A DNA stretch of 64,000 nt, taken from contig CAJNOL010000617.1 in NCBI GenBank assembly GCA_905250125.1, forward strand, positions 54,139 to 118,138, read 5' to 3'. The position numbers were made by a program, and so were the translations under genes. Source of the stretch: Rotaria sordida (Eukaryota > Rotifera > Eurotatoria > Philodinida > Philodinidae). Positions 11,295 through 22,484 of this stretch are shown here, piece by piece; position 1 is the stretch's first letter, and each line of letters begins with the position of its first letter. Under the pieces are notes generated by a model. It saw only the letters and a list, made by a program, of their open reading frames with translations, was not told where the DNA came from and did not search any database.

Positions 11295-12404
11295 TGTATT
11301 GTACGATAAGCTAGTTTAGTCTTTCGATTTTTAGAATCATTTCTGATCAATTGAATTCCATGCTTTTCATATATATCTTCTAATATTTACGCATCAATCA
11401 AACAATTATTCCAACGTTAGAAATTATACACAAGTCAAATAAGAATTATGACTAAAAAAATTAAATTTATTTTCTAAATCATTCTCATCCATTAATAAAA
11501 GTATATATAAAAAAAAACCTAAGCATTGAGATGTAAATAAAACCGAAACGAAAATCTGACAAACACACTGAAAAACATCGAAAAAAATGCAATTGGTGAC
11601 ATCCAAACTATAAATAAAAAAAAAACATCTATTTTAAACTATGTGTTTGAGATCATTTGAAAATAAACAAACATATCAGTTAAAGAAAAAATTTGTCATA
11701 GAAATGGACTATCAATATCAACAGGTTGAAGATATGTAATATATTAGAATACTTTATTTGAAACTTTATTATATGTGAGATAAAGTTATAAAAGAAGTCG
11801 ATATAAAGTTCTTTGAATTCCTGTAAGAAGATTATTAATTCGACAATATTATTCAATATCAATATCAGCTAAAATAAGAAGAACTTATTAAAACTATTGT
11901 TTTATCTAACTGATAATTCGCTTTTGAGTCGTCGAAACTATATGCATTATGTAACATAGATATCCATCACGGTTGGAAATCTACAGCTGGCATGCCACAG
12001 TCCTAGAAGAAAAAAGACTACTGCACTGCTGCCGCGATAGTTTTCTGAAAACTCTTCAAAAATCTCTTTCGCCACTTCTAATTAGCACAGTTCGATTGAG
12101 TCTATCATATTCATCATGATTCTGATTGTTGGACTTGCAGACACTCAAATTCGGTGCCAATTCATGCAATTTTAGAATTTACAGAAACAGGAAACTGGCA
12201 GTACCGCGAAGGCATTTTAAAAACATCTCCTGCCCCGCTGACGCCGCCGCGACGGCGAAGCTTCCATGGGATTCTCGGTTATGTAGCTCCAAATGAACTA
12301 TGAATACTTTGAGAAGAGTTCGGACCTTTAGTTTATTGCTGCGAAAATACTGCACTTTTACAGTATCATTTAAATAAATGCCATGAGTCATCTCAAAAAC
12401 ACTA

Positions 12405-12489
12405 GAGGGTGTGGATGTGGATATGAGTATGTCTGCGTGTGGATCTACATTCTCCCTCACATCCACATTCGACACCTACACGTACACGC
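12405..12489. repeat. Telomere-like hairpin 2
   Basis: GGGTGTGGATGTGG is followed within 60 bp by CCTCACATCCACATTC and CACCTACACG. The arms are imperfectly complementary. Confidence 0.6.
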
Positions 12490-12735
12490 TTCTTAATCAG
12501 ATGAAGTACGTGTAAAATAAATTCTGGAAAAGCTTTTTTCTTTATAACGCAATGTAGAGGGTGACAACTCTTATCTCAAGAACACAGCCTTATGAAGACT
12601 ATGTGATACTGATAAAACTCAAGTGACACTTTTGCTTCGTGATATAATGTGCTAGAGGTGCTTCACGCACGAACATAAAGTGGGGAAAGATTTATTGTAA
12701 TTTTAAAAAAAGCAAAGAAAAAGGACTCAACTAGA

Positions 12736-13056
12736 ATGGTTGCTTCATTGTTTACTGGCATAGTAGTTTTGCTAGCTGCAGTTGATTTGGGTCAAGCTCC
12801 TCAATGCCTTTTTAACTATTCGTATCGCTCGTACGTATTTAGCAAGCCTTTGGTCATCGCCAATGGCCAATGCCAACGAATTAAATTATCTAAATGCTAT
12901 CCCAGTTTACATCTTAGATACGATGACAGAACTTAGTCTGTGTGGACTGACGATGAGAACACAGAATCAAACGATGTTATAAACATTCACAGAAGGCTTT
13001 TCTTATCGTTAGTTTACAGTATTGGCTATCAGTGTGACAAGGGAGACGATTGTGCA
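12736..13056 (+). pseudogene. Decayed small secreted-protein gene
   Basis: The frame opens with a signal-peptide-like start (MVASLFTGIVVLLAAVDLG) followed by a Cys-containing region (QCLFNYSYRS, GQCQRIKLSKCYPS). An in-frame TAG at 12934-12936 interrupts it. Reading on in the same frame gives VWTDDENTESNDV and QCDKGDDCA, which looks like the continuation of the same secreted domain (perhaps Ly6-like Cys spacing). A donor-like GCAG/GTGTGAG at 13057 coincides with the start of a telomere-like hairpin, after which I cannot follow the gene. Probably a pseudogene whose 3' part was lost at the hairpin. The family assignment is weak. Confidence 0.35.
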
Positions 13057-13180
13057 GGTGTGAGTATGGAGTGTGAGGTTGTTGTGAGTGTGGGTATGTG
13101 TGTGAGTGGATGTAAGTGGTGATTATGGGTGTGGGCCTGAACCGTTGTGAGCAACACGCACATCCATGCCTACATCCCCA
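13057..13180. repeat. Telomere-like hairpin 3
   Basis: A long G-rich arm (GGTGTGAGTATGGAGTGTGAGG through GGGTGTGGGCC) is followed by a short C-rich arm (CACGCACATCC...CTACATCCCC). The right arm also occurs almost unchanged in the hairpin at 43971-44020, which suggests one dispersed family. Confidence 0.6.
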
Positions 13181-13583
13181 GAAAGGAAATTATTATGTGG
13201 CTATATTTGTCTATATGTTTTTGGTCAGACTTCTATGTTTAGAACAAAGGAAAAGATGCAATTAATACAGCGAATGCATCAGATATATCAAACTCCACCT
13301 TAAGAATAAAAGAAACAGCAATCCCTCACATTTACTTCGTTGTTCTGTTACTATTCGGAACAGAAAGTAAAAACACGTAAGTGACGATTGTGATCCGAAG
13401 TGAATAGAAATTTCTGATAGTCACACAGTTCAAGTCGCAATTCATCACTCATGCATCTTTGCCGCTCGTTCTTCACAACAACAAAACAACGACGTGAGTA
13501 GCTGATGTCTCTCCTTTCTTCATATTTATAGACACGTTAAAAGCATAATGGGCTTCATTATATTCCAGTAAAGAGAAAAACAA

Positions 13584-14016
13584 ATGTCGACCAAAATGAA
13601 TTCTACCACCGGCAAATGTTCGTGTGGTCAGATCACTGTTTCTATTACCCAAGAAGCACTAAATGCAACTGAAAATATTGCTTTATGCCGTTGCAAGAAT
13701 TGTCGCCAATCTGGTGGCTGTCTTGGATCAATCAATGTTATTGCTCCAATATCGGCTGTTAAAATTAGCGGTGAACCAAAGATTTCTCAAGATAGTAATA
13801 CTGATAGTGGAAAGACGATACAGCGTGGGTTTTGTAGCAATTGTGGTAGCCCAATTTATACAGTTTCACCTAATATGCCTGGTGTCCAAGTCATTAAATT
13901 AGGGGTTATTTGATGAAATTCCTAAACCATCAATGGAACTGTGCTGTAAATCAAAGCCTTTTTGGGATAAATCAATTGATGGTACAAAGCAATTTGACAC
14001 AATGCCAACGAAATAA
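13584..14016 (+). pseudogene. GFA/CENP-V-like zinc enzyme with a one-base frameshift
   Basis: Intronless gene of the GFA family (glutathione-dependent formaldehyde-activating enzyme/CENP-V fold). Zinc-ligand motifs are intact: CSCG near residue 13, CRCKNC near residues 34-39, and FCSNCGSP near residues 86-93. The frame is open to VIKLG. A run of four G (13902-13905) then shifts it into a TGA at 13911-13913. Deleting one G restores a frame ending at TAA 14014-14016 (143 residues), with the expected family tail FDEIPKP...WDK...GTKQFD.MPTK. It is either a fresh frameshift or a homopolymer error. Family members bind zinc and act on S-hydroxymethyl-glutathione-type substrates, but many have no known substrate. 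The lack of introns and the abundance of the family in bacteria and fungi would fit horizontal origin. Confidence 0.85.
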
Positions 14017-14450
14017 TTGGGATATCGAAACTTCATCATTGACTTATCTGAATAATTTTTTTGTAACTTTAGAGTCTTAAACAAAAATATGAAGACTGGA
14101 TTCATTATTTTAAACATATGTATAGAGGAATAATTTTAATTATGTAACACATTCATTCTAGAAACAATCCAATAGAACATCTATTGTTCTATACATTCTC
14201 AGATTTAACTCTATTTCTAACGATGAAAGAATAGGATTCCAATATATCCAGTTCAATGTTTTATCTTCGTTTCACTAATCTAACGACGCACTTCTTCTGA
14301 AATCTGTAAAAACTCACGGAAAAAACTGTACGAAGATATGGATGTAAAATACAACTCGTGTACGTCTTGTTTTTCGCTAAAACGATGTTGATGGTTGGAT
14401 GACGGTGAAGGGAGAAGTATCGTCTTCTTAGGGTAGGTGGGTGTAGGAAT
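14017..14450. other. Non-coding interval
   Basis: The 3' flank of the GFA-like gene. No gene or clear repeat before the hAT-like element. Confidence 0.4.
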
Positions 14451-15350
14451 CAGAGATGGACGAGCCGCGATGTAACACCGCCCCGCTCCGTTGGCGGGGC
14501 GGTGCGAAAATTTGACGGGGCGGGGCTGTGACAGTGCATGACGAAATTTCGCGGTTTTCCCGCCTTTGTATAACCTTGATTTTTTAAATATACTCAGATC
14601 TTTAGAGACATCTTTTAAAAATTTTTAAAACTTTTTCACGCAAAACTAATCAGTAAAAAGAAGCTTGTTAGTGCAGCTCCAAAGGAGCTAAAATGTGGAA
14701 CCCACGTATATTTTCAAAGTTTTCTATCCTGGTGCCTAATTTTTAAATTGTAAAATACGTTTTTTTCGAACACGCATGAAATAATTGATATATTATATGA
14801 AAACTAGAGCCTTTTATTCGCGGTTGCTGAGGTCTGTAATGGTGGATTGTCTGTAATGGTGGATTGTCTGTAATGGTGGATTGTCTGTAATGGTGGGGTG
14901 TCTGTGATGAGGGGTATGTCTGTAATTGGGGTACATCTGTATTGTTCTCTTTCCGGCTACTATGTGTCTGTAATGGGATGGGGAGAGGGGAGGGGGAGCC
15001 GCCAAATCTCAAACTTAAAACATACACTTACTATTTTCTTCGAAAATATAAGTGAGTTTCACAAAATGAGTGATTTTATTGTAATTGTTTTTCATTTTCA
15101 TGTTTATTTTTTTTTCTATTTCGAAATGATGTTTATGCATTTAAAATATGCCTTTTCATCTCATGAAATAAAATAGTCATTATGAAAGTTTAAGGAAAAA
15201 TTTGTCGAGAAACAGTTTTTGAAAACATTTTGGACGGGGCGGTGACGGTTTCAACGCTGAACAGGCGGGGCGGTGGCGGTGCTGAACTTTATCAACGGAG
15301 CGGGATGGGGTGGTGACGGTGCGACTTTTTTGCTGACTCGTCCATCTCTG
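14451..15350. mobile_element. Second hAT-like non-autonomous element, 900 bp
   Basis: Termini are inverted: CAGAGATGGACGAG at 14451 and CTCGTCCATCTCTG ending at 15350. The CAGAG start matches hAT conventions and resembles the element at 546-1422. GC-rich subterminal repeats (GGGGCGG and GGTGACGGT units) flank an AT-rich core without a transposase. The 8-bp sequences just outside the ends (GTAGGAAT and ATGTCGAT) do not match, so the target duplication has decayed or been lost. Confidence 0.7.
14832..14930. repeat. 17-bp minisatellite
   Basis: About four near-perfect copies of TGTCTGTAATGGTGGAT, then two or three degenerate copies. It lies inside the hAT-like element. Confidence 0.85.
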
Positions 15351-16226
15351 ATGTCGATATAAATACATTTGTATTCAAAACAAGAATATATGTTGTTTCA
15401 TTCTTTTCTGTTGTGATGAATCCACCTAACAAAGAAAGATTTTTTCAAACTTATATAACAGATTATTTTGATCTAAAATTTTGTTGATACTCAGATCTGT
15501 TCATCCAAAGAATATTATTGTAAAAGTTTAATTGTTTTAAAATTTTCATTTTTTTTTCGACAGTTCATGAAATTGAATCAGCTTTTGAATTTTGTATTTT
15601 ATAATAACAAATGAAATAAGCAAACAATCATAAGTAAATGTTGTCATTGATTATCATTCACAAAAGTAAACAAATAAAAATAATAATAAGATAATATAAT
15701 AGTTTAGCACGATATATTCGAATTTCATTTCATTTCACACGAGATGCGATCTAGAAAATTTATAAAGAATTCGTTACAAGATATTTTTCACCGATATTTC
15801 CATGTGAAATAACATGTGCCACTTGATCACCTTAATTTTTTCGAATAGATCCACAAGCGTAATAGATAAAGGAACGGCCTCTTTTTTTACTCTTCATTTA
15901 TGGTACATATTAAAATACGCAATTATCAAGTTATTCACAATCAAACTAGGCCATTGACACGTTGAGATAATATAATTTTTGTTCCAGTTAATGTACGAAT
16001 TACTGGTTTTTTATTCTTAGTACATTCCTATACATAATAATATTCAAATGATGATAGGTATTGCTGATTTTAACAAGCAGAACCAATGAAAGAAAATATG
16101 CAACTCCTTGAAATAAAAAAAATTGCATTTAATTCAAAAGAAATGCATTAAAATAAAAACAACATACCATATGACAACATATCTTACATATGAGTGTGTT
16201 CGTCTACTCTGTATCCTAATGAACAT
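15351..16226. other. Non-coding interval
   Basis: AT-rich. Nothing recognised. Confidence 0.4.
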
Positions 16227-16400
16227 AGGGTGTGGGTGTGTGGATATGAGGTGGAAAGCCCCCACACCCACACCCCACACGTCCACACCCACCCACTCTC
16301 ACACCACACCCACACCCCACCCACACCCACACCCCACCCACACCCACACCCCACCCACACTCACACCCACCCACACCCACACCCATCCACACCCACCCAT
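16227..16400. repeat. Telomere-like hairpin 4, with long CCCACA array
   Basis: A short G-rich arm (AGGGTGTGGGTGTGTGG) is followed by about 140 bp of CACACCC/CCCACA repeats with small spacing changes. It is the largest CCCACA array in the window and the closest to a tandem telomere-type repeat (complement TGTGGG). Confidence 0.8.
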
Positions 16401-17240
16401 TGTTTTTTTCTGAATTGTACAAATGGCTTGCAATCGTCTCACATAGATCATCCATTCGTTACACGAACCAAAATAGGAAAATATGTTCAAAGATCAAACT
16501 TGATAATGAAAATCTAGTTCAGTTCCGCTGTGATCTCCAAAGCAATAGAAGCGATGTAATAAATCGACTCCATCCGAAACGATTTGATTTTTCATTTTAC
16601 TATGCTTTCAAAAATGCTAGTATTTAGAAATTCGACTAGTAAAGTTGATAATGCAAACGTTTAGAACGTTTTCTTATACGCCTTTCTCAAACTAGCATGT
16701 CAACAATACGGCTGAATTATGTATTTTAATAATCTGCAAAAATTTTCAAAGGATTACGTAATCCTGTCCCGACCCCGACCCTCCCTAAACATTTTAGGTT
16801 ACTTCTATCTCTCTGACTAGAACAGATAGAAAGCTGAAATTGTACTGTATAATAGATCAAGATGTCTAGTATATATGCTACAACTATCAGTCTATTCTGC
16901 TGAAAAAACATATAAGAAAAGAATATTACTCGAAGTGGATCAGAACTTATTATACACCCTTTATATATCTAAGATCATTTTGAAATATATTTGTCAATCG
17001 TGTATGATCGAAATCTTCAATATATTTCAAAATTCTATTTAAATTTTTATTCAACTTGATACACATATTCTTGAATAGATTATGAACATCATTTCTACAT
17101 CTATTCTATATGTTTTGAAAATCTTTTATTCGATATGTAATCAACTTTTTTTCAAATATATTGAGGACTATTTCATGTCACAATAATATTAACATCATTC
17201 TCTACTTTATTTTATTCAAATAATCAGAAGAAAATTAAAT
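16401..17240. other. Non-coding interval
   Basis: AT-rich 3' flank of the F-box gene. No gene seen. Confidence 0.4.
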
Positions 17241-19718
17241 TTACAATAAAGGAAAATAATCATGAAAATCTTTTCCATGTACCATTGTCTTTTCAAGAAT
17301 TAGCCGTTTTATTTTCATGCAATTGAATCGTGTTGCATGTCTTGTAAAGTTTTCTGTCACAATTTCTAATCTTTGATACTTGATTTTTAATTCGATCAGA
17401 TGAGGTAGACGTGTTTTTGACTCATCTAAAAACTTGTCAATGTAATAAATATCAGCATACATAATGTCAAGTGACGTAATATGAGGATATTCGATAATTG
17501 AATATGATGCATTATTATCGAATTCTAATTTATGAAGATTTGATAGCCAAGTTAATCTAAAGTATATTATACACAAAGATTTCAACAATGGAAAACATCG
17601 AGCAATTTGAACGAAAAATTCGTGTTTCAATGGTATTAACTCTCTCACATATAAAAAAGTAACATTCTTGTATATAACATTTAGAAAGTTATTGCCAATC
17701 GGTTCGAGACGATCAAATAAGAATGGAAGTGAGAAGACATGACAATTAGCATAATTAGCAATTGAACAATGTACAAAACAACCCACTTGTTCATATCCTA
17801 GATTAGTAAAAGTTTGTTGAATATCCTTGTTTGACAAACAAGGAATTAAATGATCATGTTGAATCTCTGTATTGATATAAAAGATGAATTTATTAAGTTG
17901 TACCATATAAATAAGAATATCATTATGAAGTTGAGTACCATCAACAAATCTAGTTCGATTTTTTATACAAAGATATAAAGTTAATTCTTCGAGATTACGC
18001 ATACGACGAACAAGTGGTACAATTTGAGTGTCGTATCCGTAAGATAAATCGTAAATTGTCAATGAGAAACATTTCAAATTAAGTAAAGCATTCTATAAAA
18101 TATAAAGCAATCGATGTTTGTCAATTTAATGAAAAATTATATAATCGAAAACTAATCAATAAGTTTTTTTTTTAATTCTTTGGTTAATCCTTTCTGTATT
18201 CTATCCGATGTAATACATAATGGTAAGAGTGAGTAACACAACACTATGAAATTTGAGCACATTAGGAGACAATAAATATGAAGGAAATCATTTATTGGTG
18301 ATTTCATCGATACTTAATCAAAACAAACACAAAAATCATCAGATAACTTTAAACATAAGCTAACTTTCGAAGACTTTTTGCGTTGATCATTTTTATAAAA
18401 AGATACTTTTTAAATCAAGAATATATATAAAGATATTAGAGTCAAAATATTGAAAGATGTAAAATTTGCATTATCATGTAAGGCTTATCAGTATTTTGAT
18501 CGTAGCATCTTTATTTATTGATTAATTTGAAACATTTTTGTTTTATATCAAAATGATCAGTGTCAAAAATTCTATAAGATAGACTAGATTTGAAGCTTTT
18601 TAAAGAGTTTCGTTTTCTTTTTTCTTTTTGGTTGACTAACTTTCGACTCATTCAGATATAATTTGAAACAAGAACTATTCTTCTATGTCCAACAATTGAT
18701 TCTATTAAAGAAATATGGTTATTTGTATTATATACACACAAATTACTTTTAAAACAAACAAATCTTGTTATTAGTGAAAAATTTATCTGGCAGACGGATA
18801 TAATTTTATTTTGAAAATTTCATGAACTATAATATAGACTCACCGAATTGCACACTATTGATGCATGATTCTTTACATTATCAATAGTAACAATCAAAAT
18901 AGAAAGTTGTTCGAGACGACCATTAAGTAGAGAAAGACAATCATCAATATTAAGTACATTAATACATAATTTGATTAGAGTTGAAGAAGAAAAAGTAGTC
19001 GATGGTAAATCTTGAAGTGATAAACTTGTAGACATCTTAGTAGATGGTTGAAAAATACTAAAATGCTTTAGATTTTCGAAGAAATTCAAGATATGTGTAT
19101 ATACATTTGTTGTGTAATCAATTGTTTCTGTAAGATCATTTTTTTCATCAATTATAAGCGTAAGATCTATAATTTGTTGTTTGAAAATATTTCGAAAAGG
19201 TGTTTCATCTAAAGAAGAAATAAATACATATATTACTTTTCTCTTTTCTATCGTTCTTTTTTTTTTTATCACAATCGTTGAATAGATGAGAATAGGAATT
19301 AATTACCTGTAAAATAACGTAAAGCAATATCTTGATTGAATTTGAAGATTTTGAGTTTATTTAGATTAGGATAATTAGTAACAAGTAGAATACGTTCCAT
19401 GATCATTGATTCAAAAATAAAATATTGAACATTGTAATGAATTTGTGATAATATATCACTACAAAATCGATCAAGTATTGAATCATTAATTGAACAAATG
19501 TTATCAGTATCATTGGATACAAAATTGAGAGTGTTAGTGAAGATTATATCTTTTGCTAAAGATTCTAGTCGTTCAATACCAATACCTATTAATAAATTGA
19601 GAATAATCATATTGTCCAGTTTCTTCAAAATAGTCATTAATATCTCATTAGGCAAATCGAGTAGATGAGTGTCAGTACGATACATATTTAATTTTGTTTG
19701 TGTTGCTTTTCTCAACAT
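17241..19718 (-). CDS. F-box-like leucine-rich protein, bdelloid family
   Basis: Three exons on the minus strand: 19307-19718, 18844-19208 and 17241-18092, joined by a 98-bp and a 751-bp intron. Phases are consistent and the product is 542 residues. The start is the ATG at 19716-19718; an F-box-like motif follows near residue 17 (HLLDLPNEILMTILKKLDNM). The remainder is leucine-rich with irregular LRR-like spacing, including RNIFKQQIIDLTL and RNLEELTLYLC. F-box proteins recruit substrates to SCF ubiquitin ligases. This gene matches the large F-box-like family I recall from bdelloids, whose individual targets are unknown. The first two exons and all splice sites look intact. The 751-bp intron is long for the window and may hold an insertion. 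A truncated paralogue lies at 3197-3847. Confidence 0.85.
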
Positions 19719-20735
19719 GATATTATATATCGGTGTTCATTGTTATTTCTTTATAGCTGTTGTCGTCCGTCAAGAATAGAATAGATGACCTCTTTCGAAA
19801 GAATAACGTCGATGTACAGGTCAATGTCATTATAGATAACACGTACTTGTTCTCTTTTTTTCACCTATCGTAATGTAGTACGTTGTCCGACGAAAAAAAA
19901 TGTAACTAGAATCATCAATTGACTACATGATGCACTACCAGTGGCGACGTCGAGTTCACATCTTCACATCAGAAAAAAAATGATTATAGAAATACTTCAT
20001 ATTAAGTTCACTTTTAATCTGTATATTTCATTTTCGATCAAACTGATCCCAAGTCAACCCGAACGCTATTGGTACGCGTGTTGTCACGCTTGGTACGCGT
20101 ACGGTACATCACGTCTCGTACGCGTACGAACGTCACGCAAAATGCGCGTACCGAGCGTGATGAACACGCGTACGAAAGGATGTAGTAACGGATTTTAGAA
20201 AGGAGGGGGGGGGGGGCGATAAGAAGCAAAAACGGCCCCCACTCTGAATTCGACTTTGTGTTTCTAACTTTGTCAGTTTCAGTGCCAGAACTCTATTTCT
20301 ATTGAAATTATACAATTTGATAAATTCCACCTTGTACCCAACTCGCTTTAGCTACTGTTGTTATATGCTTGAAAAAGCAGTAACGTAGATGAAGGTTTAG
20401 TAATTATTGCTGCGCTATTTCATTTTCACCTTTCCTTGATTTATATATCAAATTAAAGATCTTTCTTTTCTCTATCGATTGATGATAAAATATGTTGAGA
20501 AATAAGTACGTAAAGGGGTCTACTAGTCTAAAGAATGAAAAATTCTATAGAATATATACATGTTATAACGATAGTAGAGTATGTTTCACTTTCTGAAACA
20601 TGTCGATCCACTTTCAATCATTTATTAATTGATAGATCTGATCAAGATCTATCGCTTGATGATAAAATATGTTGAGAAATAAGTGGGTAAGGGGGTCTAC
20701 TGGTCTATAGAACGAAAAATTCTATAGAATATATA
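19719..20735. other. Non-coding interval with GC-rich foldback and direct repeats
   Basis: Contains the F-box gene upstream region, a CAGTGGCG string at 19939 that could be one end of a hAT-like element, the TACGCGTA hairpin, and a 92-bp direct duplication. No gene is supported. Confidence 0.45.
20066..20216. repeat. TACGCGTA-rich foldback
   Basis: GGTACGCGTG...CACGC..GGTACGCGTACGG is mirrored by CGCGTACCGAGCGTG...CACGCGTACG around a centre near 20128 (CTCGTACGCGTACGA). The block is far richer in CpG than its surroundings. A run of about 13 G follows at 20204-20216. Confidence 0.75.
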
Positions 20736-20739
20736 CAGG
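20471..20739. repeat. Direct duplication of about 92 bp
   Basis: The segment beginning TCTATCGATTGATGATAAAATA (20471-20562) recurs at 20648-20739 with about ten differences. The second copy ends where the mariner-type element begins. Confidence 0.75.
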
Positions 20740-22023
20740 TTGATTACGTTATTTTTAATAGTCTTGTATAGTTTGCTGTATTTATGCAATACATTGGAAA
20801 GTTTTTATTTTAACGCATTTCGATAGAGCATCCGTTGCTCTATCAAGACATATAATTTGCCTTTTACTTTCTCTAGGTCTAGCTCAGAAAATTGATGAAT
20901 GTCAAACAACTAGGAAGAAAATTTTTTTAGGGTTTTTGGCATGATTTTTAATAGTTTTATTTTTCACATATATAAACACAAAAAAAGTGCAGTTATAAAC
21001 GGCGTTCAATATGAGAACCACGAGCCTTACATATCATTAAAACTCTTTTTGAGGAGGAAGCTGATACTTTATTGATATAGGTTGACTCATTTTTCTCCAA
21101 TCACGCAGAAGGTTTTTGTAAAATTCACCAAGAGAATTAATATGTGTTCTGTTAAGTTGTTCTAAATATCCCCATATTGAATAACCCATTGGTGCGCCAA
21201 CAGGACTGCTAGGCATTCTTTCCCCTTGCTTAAAATAATAAATTTTATTTCCATTCAAAAAACCAATTGTTCTTTCGGAAGTATAGCTTGGTGCACAGTC
21301 TTAATGGAAAAGTCCCTTTATTTTTTATGTTTTCGGAAATAAACGTGCAACGTGTCGTGTTAAAAATAGTTTCAAAACCTTGTCAATATAATAGCGAGTC
21401 GATGAATCTGCAACGTCAACTTGCTTAATGACCTTTGCCATTATAGGCGTGGTTTGCCATGGTTTTTTTTGAAAAAAATTAATTTTCGGATTCAGAATTT
21501 CGCTGACGCCCGATCTTTCGCTTGGCATTTGACACAGTAGGTTGAGTCTACTAAGTTTCAAAATGATCACAATTTGAGGCTGGGCGTATCTTTGGCGTAA
21601 TATTTGCAGAATACGCCCTTCGATATTATCAGAAATTTTATTACGTGGCATTTATTAAAATGAACTTTAACGAGTTGAATAAAAGTAGCAGACTATAACT
21701 GTCATAAACAGGAAAGAAAAAAATTGCTCAATATATAATGTGCACGTGTTATCGCGAATACAATTAAGCATAGCACGAACAATCTGTATGTGAAAAATGA
21801 AACTATTAAAAATCATGTCAAGAACCCTAAAAAATTTTTCTTCATAGTTGTTTGAGATATATTAATTTTTTGGGCTAGAGCTAAAGAAAGTAAAAAGCAA
21901 ATTATATGTCTTGATAGAGCAGCCGATGCTCTATCCAACTGTGTTAAAATAAGAACTTTTCAATGTATTGCATAAATACAGCAAACTATACAAAACTATT
22001 AAAAATAACGTAATCAACCTGTA
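20734..22023 (-). mobile_element. Tc1/mariner element with 235-bp inverted repeats
   Basis: Element 20736-22021, flanked by TA (20734-20735 and 22022-22023). Long terminal inverted repeats of about 235 bp begin CAGGTTGATTACGTTATTTTTAATAG, with roughly 85-90 percent identity by eye. The interior carries a broken minus-strand transposase (21048-21651). The total is too short for an intact element, so an internal deletion is present. Confidence 0.85.
21048..21651 (-). pseudogene. Mariner/Tc1-like transposase remnant
   Basis: The first frame (21325-21651) reads MPRNKISDNIEGRILQ and KPWQTTPIMAKVIKQVD, resembling the helix-turn-helix N-terminus of mariner-family transposases. After a stop and frame change, DCAPSYTSERTIGFLNGNK and APMGYSIWGYLEQLN follow, corresponding to the region of the second and third catalytic acidic residues. 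The third site, normally Asp in a PMDY-type motif, reads PMGY, so even a repaired frame would be inactive. The middle of the catalytic domain, including the first Asp, is missing. About 200 codons remain of an expected 340 or so. Confidence 0.7.
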
Positions 22024-22484
22024 TATTCTTTTGTTTAAATTCAACTATATTATACTTTCAAAAATATTAATGGAATAGTCATTTTTTCAATTATTCATAT
22101 ATTCTAAAATATTTCAACTAGATTTTGATAAAAACCTAAGAATCGTTTGTATTTTTATTGCATAAGAAAAAAATCCATCACATGGAGTCATAGAGAAAAA
22201 AAGGATGGAACTAGAGAGTTAAACGATACACGCACGAGCAATTAAGCTATACATTAACATGGAATAAGAGACAAAAAAAGAGCTAGTACATCATATCATC
22301 AAATGTTAGTATCTGACTTGTTTTATAAGAAAAGTGCGTATATGGAGAAAAAAAGAACAGTTCGAGAAAAAAAAATAGATAAATTGATTATGAATGTCAT
22401 ATGTTTTATGTAGTTTGTTCATCGATTGGACTATATTTAAAAGAAAATATAATGTTATTTTAAAAAATATATTTTTTTAAAATA

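Noticed and set aside
14743..15176. Open frames with SITDNPPLQT-type repeats
   Set aside because: Produced by the 17-bp minisatellite inside the hAT-like element.
16227..16400. CRISPR array
   Set aside because: The repeated unit is a simple CCCACA-type satellite without spacers of constant length; eukaryotic context.
16123..16517. Open frames rich in His/Thr/Pro or Gly/Trp/Val
   Set aside because: They are translations of the CCCACA repeat array, not genes.
20038..20330. Three overlapping open frames on both strands
   Set aside because: They arise from the stop-poor CpG palindromes; no domain or codon signal.
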